DNA from: Plantago elongata | Lineage: Eukaryota > Streptophyta > Magnoliopsida > Lamiales > Plantaginaceae | Assembly: GCA_036897095.1 (NCBI GenBank) | Contig: JAYMSP010002535.1 | Location: forward strand, 1 to 23,723 | Length of the DNA: 23,723 bases | Reading direction: 5' to 3' | Shown: piece by piece, positions 1 to 9,531 of the stretch | Numbering within the stretch: position 1 is the first letter of the stretch | Layout: each line of letters begins with the position of its first letter | Notes under the pieces: generated by a model | The model's input: only the letters and a program-made list of their open reading frames with translations | Databases searched by the model: none | What the model was told of the DNA's origin: nothing | Made by a program: the position numbers and the translations under genes

Positions 1-1345
1 TTCTACTTGTAGGATTACTTTTTGCCTTAAAGGTATTTGCCGGTATCGTTTATATATACCGGCTTGAGAAAATTCCGTTGCGTCCTGTCTGTTCTGTTTT
101 GTTTTGTTCTATTCTGTTCTGTGTCTGTTTTTTACTGTTTTCGTTTTGCAGAGTCTGTTCTGGTCAGTGTTGACAACGATGTTGACTCAACATCAATAGA
201 CAACATCGTTGGAAACGCGTTTACAGTACTTATCCCGGTCCTATATCCTAACAAAATGAAATTTAGAGAAAGAAAATGAAATAAGCAAAAAACAAAGGAA
301 ATTGAAAAATGGAGGAAGGAGGAATTGTACGCTGCCCATATGGTGAATTAGGATTCTAAAATTATTAATATATCCACCTGGAGAGAATGCATTTCATAAC
401 TTTTTGTATGCAGAGACAGATTTTTATCACTATATATTCAATAAAAAATCTACAAACTGAATCGTATATGCTTTGTAGACAAAATCCAGGTGATGCACTT
501 GACTCACCTAGCCCATACATAGATTGCCCCTGAATGACATAATATGTTGACTAAGTCACTCACTAAATATATCACCCACTGAAAGATAAAGTTGATCAAA
601 AGAAATATAAATATTTGTTAAGAAAAAATAAGGCAGTACCATCCACGTTGTATTTTTCATTTTACAATTCAATTAGATAACTAGTTGTTTAGATAGGTAT
701 GTACATATGAGACACATGTCTTGTCTTACCATGTAATACGACAGGCATGGCATGACTACCGCTTTGTGTTGGTACGGATTATAATTTTTTAATCATCTAT
801 CAACAAAAAAATTGCGAACTTTTAATTTAGACCTCGTCGAGTTATTGGATAGAAATCATAATCACATGATGATATACTACGATTATATATTGCATGTATA
901 GATTTAAACATTGTTGCTTAATATACCTACATTCTTTGTGTATCAACATATAGCATATGTGTTGTTAATCGCATCCATGGGAGGTTCTGAATTTTAGCTT
1001 ATGTATGGTTGGTTCTATAACAAACTCAAAAGACATGTGTACAGGATGAATACAAATTGGTTTAACATAAGCAATGTTCTCCAAACAAGGTTGGAGGCTT
1101 ACAACTACAATAGCATTACAAGCATTACTAAGCAAACAAAAACTCCAAACCCCTTAATAATATAAGAGATATAATCATGATTCTCCTGGTTCAAAACATA
1201 TATAGTTCTTGAAAGGGAATTTTTTTTTTAAAACTTAAATAAAATACGTTTCATTTAAAGTAAACATGAGTTCTTTTACTACCTACACTACACATTAGTT
1301 GCATGTGTATGTATGTGAGGTTGGATAGGAAAAAAGTCGAGATGT
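1..1345. other. 3' flanking DNA of the GT-3-like gene, no gene seen
   Basis: AT-rich DNA with no supported gene. An 80-codon open frame near the left edge is dominated by a T/G-rich run (repeated ttctgtttt-type words at about 88-135) and has no recognisable domain, so I read it as chance. The transcript end of the minus-strand gene should lie within a few hundred bases left of 1346, but no poly(A) signal stands out. Confidence 0.5.
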
Positions 1346-3736
1346 TCAAGCATTGCCATCTTTGATTAGCTTGTTCATGAGAGTTGTCAATAAAGCATCC
1401 CTTTTTTCTGCTCGGCTCTCTTCTCTCAATCGACGTTGCTCTTCCCTAGCCCTCCAAGATTGTTCCATAGCAAGTCTCTCATGTTCGAGTTTCTCCATCA
1501 CCCCCTTCCATTCCTTCTCAAATGAATCCCTTTCTTGCTCACGCTTCTCCATCATCTCTTTCCACTGGAGATCGATCCATTTTTGTTGGTTGTTGAAATT
1601 CTTCATCATATCCCGAACAAGAGAGATGATTCCATTATTGTTGTTGTTAATAGGTTGTTTGACTGGTGGTACCACTTTATGTCGATTTGTAATCCTCCTT
1701 TTCGGAGTAGGATCAATTTCTGTTTCCGTTTCATCGCCCGGTGTTTCCAAGAGATCTTCCTGACTTTGGGAATCAGAACTAAATATGCGCTTATTTTTAC
1801 CTTTGGTAGAAATCATAGTCTGAGATTCGGGTTGCACCCTACCACTATTCTCCCTAGACATAAAAACTGCGTGCAGCTCATTGAAAAATGGACATTGTTG
1901 AGCGTTATCAACATTTGATACCTGTATCCCCTGCACATAATGGAACCAAACTTAATAAGGCCTACTCAGTTATAGGGTCGAAATTTTATAATAATCTAGT
2001 TAATATTGAAACTGTAAGACTGTTAGGAATTCTTACCCAAAAAAAAAAGACCGTAAGGAATTGATCAATTGTCATCCGAATAAGTGAATCTTTAATTAAG
2101 ATGAGAAACTAATATTGAATAGTAAATATAGATGAGCAATTAAGTGTTCTGCAAGACTTTGTTTTTCTAAATAATAGGGGAAAAGATACAAATCAAATTA
2201 GTATTGTATGACTGCTAAACGTTTGAACATGGAAAATATGATCTCTACTCGTATTTAAAAAAATTAAGAGTGTGTGCCAATGACTTGAATGTGAGGTGTA
2301 TGGTGTTTCCTCCTAATCATTGTTTGTATAAATAGAGCATGTACGTAACATATGGTGGTCCAAAATACTATCCATCTATCCTACAAAGAAAGACCATAGG
2401 TCTATTAAACCAACAAAGAAGTCATTGACCATTACTCAACAAAATAATCTGTTCAACAACACACAGAGTTTAAAAATGAGATAAGTTCATGAAAGAATGA
2501 TAAAGAAAATTCAAATATTTTCACATCACATTTGTATTGCATACAATTCATGAGAATATTTTATCACTAAAATTATGGTCGAGGTAAACGTGATGTCCCT
2601 CGATCCTGAAACCACTTGGGTTGACCAACACATTTTTTTTAGAAGAACAATTTTATTCATATCAGGAACATAAGAAATGTTCCACAACAAACAAACCAAG
2701 AATAATTTAACATAGTCTCTAGGAGATGTAATGAGCATTGAATTTATTTACAAGAAATCAGACAACCTAGGAGATTTATCCAAATAATTTGTATTTCTAG
2801 CCTAAATATTTCACAAATGTCATAGGATGGGATCAAATATGAATTCTACCAAGGTCCCACATTTCGATGAAACAACTAATTTTTTTTATGCAACTGCATA
2901 AATAACACATGTCAAAGTTAGAATGAAATTGAGAGTAATAGTTGCGATTTTAGAGGAGATGGAGTTTTGCCTAAATTTAAGAGGTCATATATGAAATTAG
3001 TACTACCATCAACTTCACTAAGTTCATGGGTTTTTCGAGTTAAAAGAGTTTGAGGTTCATATGACTTTCATACCAAGTGTGAGTTGCTCTTTTTCGCTTA
3101 TTTTATCTTATCTATTCAAATTGATTAAAGTTAACATCGAAAATAAATTTGCGAGTCACTTCACAAAAAGATTCATGGCTTCCAATCCAATCACCCAACT
3201 TTGGGGAAAAAAAAGTAATGGAAAACAAAGAACTTGAACAGAGACTCAATCAAGAGTTTCACCAAAAATCAACATGCCAAGCATCCATATATGATATATC
3301 ATAAATGTTTCTATAAAAATGAATTTGCGATAGGTTATTTATTAAACAGTCATACCTTATATCGATTGATAAGATTCTTCCACTTGCACTTACATTGATC
3401 AATTGTTCTCCTATATCCCTTCTCCCTCATCCTATTAACCACCATTTCCCACAGATTCTTGTTCCTTTTCACAATGTTGAAACTCCATTCAAGATGAGCC
3501 CTTATTTCGATAAAGTCCCTGGTTTCTTGATTGCTCCACTGAGGAAACCTCTCATCCCTCCTCGGCATTTCATCATCGTCACCTTCAACAGGGGAGAGAG
3601 ATTGTGGTGGGGGTGGAGAATAAAGTATGGGGATCATGGTCGGGGTGCTTTCAATCAAAGGATAATTGGAAATGCAGTTTGTTTGATAGTTGCAGTTGTT
3701 GGTATGTTCAGGATTGTTGGTGCTATTATACATCAT
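1346..3736 (-). CDS. GT-3: Trihelix transcription factor, GT-3a/GT-3b type, two exons
   Basis: A nuclear DNA-binding protein of the plant trihelix (GT factor) family, GT-1 clade. Coding exon 1 is 3736-3356 and exon 2 is 1930-1346; the intron 3355-1931 has a GT donor after the AAG codon and an AG acceptor before GGG (phase 0). The spliced protein is 321 residues, close to Arabidopsis GT-3a (about 320). Residues 1-60 are Asn/Pro/Ser-rich and acidic near 52-56. The trihelix domain runs from about 63 to 130: FPQW, then KRNKNLWEMV, then QCKCKWKNL give the three spaced tryptophans. QQCPFF near 138 continues the family pattern across the splice. The middle (about 150-220) is hydrophilic with a basic PKRRITNRHK stretch that may be a nuclear signal. 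From about 240 to the end is a charged helical tail, probably coiled coil, with ERLAMEQSWR and AEKRDALL, which resembles the GT-3b C-terminus. GT-3b binds GT-1 boxes (GAAAAA) in a calmodulin gene promoter and responds to pathogen and salt. ATG 3736 is the first of two adjacent ATGs. Which paralogue it is cannot be settled here. Confidence 0.9.
1931..3355 (-). other. Single intron of the GT-3-like gene
   Basis: A 1425-base AT-rich intron separating the DNA-binding domain from the C-terminal tail. The donor reads AAG|GTATGA and the acceptor ATGTGCAG|GGG on the minus strand. A 70-codon minus-strand open frame inside it (2738-2526) has no domain I recognise. No terminal repeats or target duplications were found. 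Confidence 0.85.
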
Positions 3737-3830
3737 TGTACAAATGGTTTTAAAGTTTGTTTCTTAAAAATGATTTTCTTCTTTTCAAAAGGAAAATAAC
3801 CATTGATTTGTTGAATGTTTTATGAATGGA

Positions 3831-3838
3831 CTTTTATA
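3831..3838 (-). promoter_or_regulatory. TATA box of the GT-3-like gene
   Basis: The minus strand reads TATAAAAG about 95 bases upstream of the ATG at 3736, a normal plant spacing (transcription start about 30 bases downstream, near 3805). A minus-strand ATG at 3803-3801 opens an 17-codon frame closed by TAA at 3752-3750. It lies at the edge of the predicted leader, so it may or may not be transcribed. Confidence 0.55.
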
Positions 3839-3844
3839 GGCAGA

Positions 3845-5770
3845 AAAGATGGCGATAAAATTTATATCATCTTTAAGTACTGGAGATTTATTCAAGATTA
3901 TGAAATCGTATATGATAAAAAATTATATTACATAGAGCGGTCATAACTTTTCAAATTATGATTTTATGGATAGTTACAAGATATTTAAAGAAAATAACTC
4001 TATAATATCAACTTTAATTATACAATTATATAATAAGTTAGGATTTAAGGTCAATAAACTTGGGATAATTGGTATTTGGTAACAAATAAAATGGCAGTTA
4101 CGCGAAATTTGAGTCTATGCCATCTGCTGACTCGCACAAGGTATTTGGTCAAAGTCAAACAAACAGGTGTCTCCTACAACTTAGAAAGATTTGGATTTTA
4201 TGTGTGTGCTATATGTTAATAGTTAAACCCCGTAGATCCTTTAGATAAGATAGCATTGTTTTGGAACTAACCATCCTGACTTTCACTAGTTTGTTGACAG
4301 CTTTGCTCTTATATCATTTCTAACATTCCTCCCCCTTGCTTCCCGAGACAGTGTGGTTACCCATGGACTATTTTTCATGTATAATCAAGCCAACCCCCCT
4401 CCCCCGGCGAGTATTAACATATTTCCTTTTCCCGCACTTTATTTTGACTAGTCCACATATTGATGAATTCCCCAATGTGTAGATCCTATGATTACTTATG
4501 GTCACACTTAACTTGAAGGTTCTCATGAATAGATTGATTCCCGAAATCATTAACCTTGTTCGAAGGGTTTTTCCTCAACAGCCCAACTAAATAGTTCTTC
4601 ACTTTTAACATGCTTGTTGAGCGTTTCAGTAGTGGTTGAATTTTTCAAGACAATGTTTACCTTAACCAAAAAACAACTACGGAATGGGCTTAACCCCTAA
4701 GAAAAAAAAAATCACAATGTTTCAGTGACTTGCACATAAAGGATTTTCTTCTTAAGTTTATGTGTTTCAAGGACAATAAGATGTTTCTGGAAAAATAAGA
4801 CTTCTTCTTGTTCGAAAATAAGAACACTTTGTAGTCTCAACTTAAATCTTGCTAACTTGCATGGTGTGTTGGAGTATATTTTCTCAGCAACTAAGTGTCT
4901 ATTTATAATGCAAATTAGTCATTGTGATTTGAATTCGTTAGATACAAATTTAAATTAGGAGCTGAAAATTACTATTAATTGTGGAAAAACTACATATGAC
5001 CCCTCTACAATTGGTCTTTGGTCCAGATAACAACAAAGTAAAAGACTAGAGAGTGGGGTGAATAGTCTTTTAAAACTTTTGACGATAAAATAGTTTCTTA
5101 TATAGTTGGGAGACTTCCTAATACTTATAGTCAGAGAGTGAATGTATTTTCCTGAAAGTGCACGTGCGCAATAGGCTAAGAAAGTGTATAAACACTCAAC
5201 AAGTAAACAACATGCACTTGAAACTTATTTCACGTGAGATCTTCCAATTCTAATATTTCGTCATTCTGAATTTTTCATGGGATGTTTTATATGCAAGTGC
5301 ATTCCATAATTTTTAGCCATTATTAATACTCTATAAAGTTATAATAAACACATAATGATACATAAATTAAGTCCCTACACAAAGTATAAATATCTAACAT
5401 TAAAAGATAAGGCTACAAAAAGAAAAACCAAACAAAGAAAGAGAACATGTGGAGAAAAGAAATCAAAAATAAAATTAGAAAGGAGAATAAACAAATCAAA
5501 ATTTTTTTTTTTTTAAAAGAGCCTAATAATTAGTTTCAACTTTTTGAAACCGGTTTCAGCTTTTAAATCTACTAGAGAGGGCCAAGTGCCAACATATTCA
5601 ACTTGTGTCAGCCATTAAAATTAAAAGAATTTTCAACTTGGAGAAATTATTAAGGATAGTAACATCCGAAAAAATCATTATGATTTATTTTTAGAGGAAC
5701 TTCCATTAATTTTCACGAGTGCTATTCAATTTTTAGTTATTAATATTATATTTTTATAAAAGTCTTCGTC
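3845..5770. other. Intergenic DNA between divergent genes, left part
   Basis: AT-rich sequence with no supported gene. It holds a 60-codon minus-strand open frame (4550-4368) with no recognisable domain, a poly-T run near 5503-5514, and a short palindromic patch around 5535-5565 (cttttTGAAACCGGTTTCAgc). It includes the upstream regulatory DNA of the GT-3-like gene. Confidence 0.45.
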
Positions 5771-5908
5771 AAATACTAATCTAGTAAATAATTCTATTTA
5801 AAAATATATATTTTTGAATACTAATCTAGTAGATACTTATATTTAAAAATATGTATTTATGAAATACTAATCTAGTAAATAATTCTATTTAAAAATGTGT
5901 ATCTTTGA
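5771..5908. repeat. Three-copy tandem repeat, about 45-bp unit
   Basis: Three head-to-tail copies of an AT-rich unit. Each opens with AATACTAATCTAGTA and ends in an AAAATATRTAT-type run followed by TTTG or TATG. The opening word recurs at 5772, 5817 and 5863, so the period is 45-46 bases. Copies 1 and 3 are nearly identical; copy 2 is more diverged. Confidence 0.85.
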
Positions 5909-6239
5909 AACGAACCGAAATGTATCGTAAATTTAGTAAGTCGGGTCAAAATCGAGAATGCCCGTCCGGTTACCCCCCACTCCACTGACTCTACTGCTCT
6001 ACTGCCAGTCCACTCCAGTAGCTCGCACTTGACAACCTGTCACACTCAAATCATCATCATCTTCTTCTATTTCGCCCGCATGACATCCCAGTACATAACT
6101 TGGTACTCAGTGAGGCTTATGTACGTACTTTTTTTCCGGGCCGTTATTAGGTACAAGAACGTGTAAAATCAGAGAAGACAACTTAATTCATTTAACCTAT
6201 ATTTCCTCCTTAATTTGTTCTTTGCTATCATAACCCTAC

Positions 6240-6720
6240 CTCCTTCACTTCTCTCACCTCATCACCACCTTTCTCCATCTTCGATCTACATTCGCCGCCT
6301 CCCCCCACTGGATCCTCCTTGACAACTAGATCTGCCACCCAATCTAAGATCAAATTTGTGCCATCTCGTCACCAGATCCACTCCGCTCCCCCCCCCCCCA
6401 ACCACACATTGTGCTGCACCAACATGCCACACACCGCGCCGTCTCCACCTACCCGATTCGTGCCGCCTCGTCACTACCACATCTCTGCAAATCGCCATGG
6501 TCCGCCACCACTTCTCCAACCACCACCTCCGACAAATCCGCCGCCACTCCTTCACGCGCGGCTCGTCACCATCACACCTCTGCAAACTGCCATGGTCCGC
6601 CACCACTTCTCCAACCACCACCACCGACAGATCCGCCACCACTCCTTCATGCGCGGCTCGTCGCCACCGCATCTCTATCCCCTTCACGCCTCCGCCTCTA
6701 CGTGTGACATCCCAGTTTTC
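6240..6720. repeat. C-rich block with a 95-bp tandem repeat
   Basis: A pyrimidine/CCACC-rich island in otherwise AT-rich DNA, including a run of 12 C at 6388-6399. A 95-bp unit opening CTCGTCAC begins at 6467, 6562 and (partial) 6657. Each full copy contains GCCATGGTCCGCCACCACTT. Several overlapping open frames cross the block on both strands, but 95 is not a multiple of three, so no one frame keeps its reading between copies. I therefore treat it as non-coding. It sits about 500-900 bases upstream of the predicted receptor-kinase leader. It could be a transposon remnant or a GC-rich promoter element; neither is proven. Confidence 0.7.
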
Positions 6721-6744
6721 TTTCTCCATTTTCCTCTCCGTCAT

Positions 6745-6985
6745 TCACACCATTCACTGTCATTCTTCCAAATTTCGTTTCAGACTCCAATTCTTTGTTT
6801 TTAATTTTGGGCAACTTTGTTTTAATTGTGAATCCGCTATTAGGTCTAGCTGATTAGGGTTGATTTCGAAATGGACTAGTTGATTAGGGCTAATTTATTT
6901 TTAACTTTGAGCAAAATTTGTAATTAACTTATGCAATAATTTGTGTATTTGAGTTGGAAAAAATTGATTTTAACAATTTGTTTAG
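6745..6985. repeat. Diverged duplicated segment
   Basis: Two loosely similar segments follow each other. CTAGCTGATTAGGGTTGATTT (6846-6866) resembles CTAGTTGATTAGGGCTAATTT (about 6877-6897), and the TTTTTAATTTTGGGCAA stretch before the first resembles TTTTTAACTTTGAGCAA after the second. It looks like an old local duplication; origin unknown. Confidence 0.45.
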
Positions 6986-6988
6986 TCA

Positions 6989-7032
6989 GAGTTGGGTAAA
7001 TTTTACAATCGGAGTGGGCAAATTTTACAATC
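6989..7032. repeat. Short direct repeat, 22-bp unit
   Basis: GAGTTGGGTAAATTTTACAA-type sequence at 6989-7010 is followed immediately by GAGTGGGCAAATTTTACAA at 7012-7032. The two copies differ by one base and one indel. It lies about 160 bases upstream of the predicted leader of the receptor-kinase gene. Confidence 0.7.
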
Positions 7033-7189
7033 AAGTTAAAAATGTGATGCTCTTTTTTTTGGCCCATTGGACATAAAGAAAATACTTGATGGTCTATTAT
7101 AACATGTGACAAAAAAGTAAGTATCTAAGCCACACACAGGTTCAAAATCTGTACTGGAATGTAAAAGATTCCTTCTATTTCTCTCCTCA

Positions 7190-7381
7190 CTCACATCACA
7201 TCACATCACATGTAAACAGTGCCAGAGAGAGGAACAAATTGAACAACAAGTGACCTCACCGACGAGTCCATTCACCAATTCACCATTACTTCACTTACAC
7301 CTCAACTCTCACTTCCATTTCTCTCTCGCTCTCTTAACTTGATCTCAAGCTTGCACAGATCAATTGCAGTTACTGCTGCAG
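7190..7381 (+). other. Predicted 5' leader exon of the FEI-like gene
   Basis: The stretch has leader character: CT-rich, with a TCACA pentanucleotide run (7190-7211), and no ATG between 7216 and 7381. It ends GCTGCAG|GTTTAC, a plausible donor at 7382. A matching acceptor, TTGTGCAG|CTTCGC, lies at 9421-9422, 32 bases before the start codon. FEI genes and many plant LRR kinases have a leader intron. The transcription start is not determined; no clear TATA box was found, so the left edge is a guess. Confidence 0.5.
7210..7215 (+). promoter_or_regulatory. Minimal start-stop uORF (ATGTAA) in predicted leader
   Basis: ATG followed directly by TAA, just after the TCACA run. It is the only ATG seen in the proposed leader exon. 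The same hexamer in the NIP5;1 leader of Arabidopsis stalls ribosomes in response to boron. Whether it is in the mRNA depends on a start site upstream of 7210, which the sequence does not settle. Confidence 0.4.
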
Positions 7382-9422
7382 GTTTACTTCATTCATCTCT
7401 TCACTTAATTTCGCTTCTGCATTCTCAATTTCCGTGCCTTTTAGCTCATCTAACTGCTACTCTTGCTTCCAATTCTCAACCTATCTAATCTTCTATGTTA
7501 ACTACATTTAGCTTCAGTTTATTTATTAAGTTAACAAACAATAGATTAGATTGTTTGTGTGTATTTGATTCGAATGCAGCTCATCATGAGTTATCAGTTC
7601 TGTAGCAAATGTTGCTTGCGGAGCTACCTATTCTTTGTTTTCTTCACTGATTGTGTGTTACTAATGTTGCGTTGTTCGAGTGTCGTATTTGCAATTTCTG
7701 CTGAGCAACGAAGGGAGAGAAGTGTGTTTTCTACTTGAGTTTATTTATTCTACTTGTCTTACAAGCAAGAGTGAAAGGATTTTGTTGGACCTAGGGTTTT
7801 TGGGAACATAGGATATCTGAATCCTCTCACTGGTGAATGTTTTTCTTGCTGTTTGATTGTTGCTATTATTTAGATTGTCACACATGCTTTCTAGCTCTTG
7901 GTTGGATTGAATATTTTTCTGCAGTACGCTAAATGAAGAAGTGTTTCATTACTCATGTTTGAATGGCAATTTGCGATGAATTGAAAACAAAGGGAAAGAG
8001 TTGAGCTGAAGTTAGTTTGAGAGCTGGAGTGCCGGTCCCTTGGTATCCATTAAGTAACCTGGTTAAATTAGTTTCTTTATTAGTGCAAGGTCAAATGGTT
8101 AAGAAAGATCCTTGCATCTTGCAATTTCTTATGTTTCTTTGAGGTTATTTAGCATTTTGCTCTACGAACTATCCTGTATAATTTATGGATGTGTTTCCAG
8201 GGGTACCCCAAGTTTTAAGATCTAAGAGCTTGAGTTTGGTGTAGGAGCGTAGTTAAAGCCCATTGGAGCCATTTCTTTGGAGTGTGGTGCTTCTTAATTG
8301 GGTGCACTCATGAGTTTTTCTATTATAAATCAATAACAAACATTTAATCCCGACTACTTGGCTTGGCTAAATAAGCTTAAAAGAAATCCTATGGTAGGGC
8401 CAGGAACAAGATATAGTCATTCTCCTGTCAATGCTCATCACACGCAATAAATCTTCGTTGAACCTATTAGCGTCCATGTTTTTATGTATGGCATTAAACA
8501 AAGCCTCTCTTTAGGCCTCCCCCAATCTCTTGTGGATCTGATCTTATGAAATGGCCTAAAATCATGAAATCCACTAGACACACGGGTGCATCAGTGGGTT
8601 TTGCTGCACATGGTTAAGCTATGAGATGCTTTTTTAAATTAAAACAAAGGAAAAGAGGTAGAAATGTTTCTTTGCTGGTTGCTTTTACTCAATTGTCTCA
8701 TTTAACACTCAACACTTGGCTCCAGAACATTATATTGGGAGATGTTTATGGTATAAAAGTAAATGCATAGAATCAAATGCCATGGAGGGTGTGAATTTTT
8801 GGAATTGATGGTTACATAGAAAATCCCTCATTCCTGGTTTTGATGTCTCAAGCATACTTTGTCCTTATATAAACTTCTCAAGTAAAATTGATGAAACACA
8901 GATTTAGTTTTTAGCTATGATTGTGCCCTTTATTACTCAAAAAACTGAAAACTCATGGCTATATTTTCTGCAATATTTTTCAGCAGCAGGCTTGCATCTT
9001 TGTATACAGGCCCTTGCATCTCTTGCTCTTTTATTCTGAATTATAGTAAACCAGATGTCTCTTCTTCTTTATAAAGAAGTATCATTGGTTTCTTGTTTTC
9101 TTAAAAGTTCTGCGTTTGATAAGTAAATGCATAAGTACATATTTTGATCCTGATTTTCCATTCCTGTATGTTTCCAATAGTGACTTCTGGTTGTGGCAAA
9201 AATTTTGTTTGCATTACTGGCAGTCTCTGTCGTGGCATTCTTAAATAATTCCATGGACTAGTAGGAATCTTTAATTAGGAAGTTAAAATTTTCACCTTCA
9301 ACTCCCTCGTGTTTTTGGTGCATTAACTGTAGTAACTTTACTTTACAGGAGGCACTTTCTTGTAGAGGACGTGCACTGTCAATGCCAACTTAATTACTGC
9401 ATGTTGGTGTATGATTGTGCAG
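7382..9422 (+). other. Predicted leader intron of the FEI-like gene
   Basis: About 2.04 kb of T-rich DNA between the proposed leader exon and the start-codon exon, with a GT donor at 7382 and an AG acceptor at 9421-9422. Long leader introns in plants often raise expression. No protein-coding segment is supported inside it. Confidence 0.5.
8335..8560 (+). repeat. Possible RTE-LINE or SINE 3'-end relic
   Basis: TTAATCCCGACTACTTGGCT near 8345 resembles the widespread plant sequence AATCCCAACTAGTTGGGGTC found at the 3' ends of RTE-type LINEs and related SINEs. The similarity is from memory and is diffuse. No tail or target duplication was found. Confidence 0.25.
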
Positions 9423-9435
9423 CTTCGCACATCTG

Positions 9436-9531
9436 ATGATAAAAACGAGCAACCATGGGGATATTTCCTGTGAATTTTGGGCAATTCTCTTTATGCATCC
9501 TCGTCATTTATTGTGCAGCAAAAGTAACTGA
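9436..9531 (+). promoter_or_regulatory. 31-codon uORF overlapping the FEI-like start
   Basis: An ATG 19 bases before the main ATG opens a different frame, runs 31 codons through the main start and stops at TGA 9529-9531, still in the same exon. Its context is weak (C at -3, A at +4), while the main start is strong (AACCATGGG). Most ribosomes would be expected to pass it by leaky scanning, but it could lower receptor translation. Confidence 0.5.

Noticed and set aside
37-279. 80-codon open frame near the left edge
   Set aside because: It is low-complexity T/G-rich sequence without a recognisable motif; a partial gene running off the edge cannot be shown.
1353-1918. Plus-strand open frames of 136 and 127 codons
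   Set aside because: They are antisense shadows of exon 2 of the trihelix factor, whose charged codons leave few stops on the opposite strand.
2526-2738. 70-codon minus-strand frame in the trihelix intron, with a YVPDM word
   Set aside because: I briefly considered a mobile-element protein fragment. The match is too short and nothing around it supports that.
3395-3799. Plus-strand 134-codon open frame
   Set aside because: It is antisense to exon 1 of the trihelix factor; the minus-strand frame has the clear trihelix domain.
6286-6853. Several overlapping open frames of 98-165 codons on both strands
   Set aside because: They come from C-rich, stop-poor composition and a 95-bp repeat that changes frame at each copy. 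No domain is visible in any of them.
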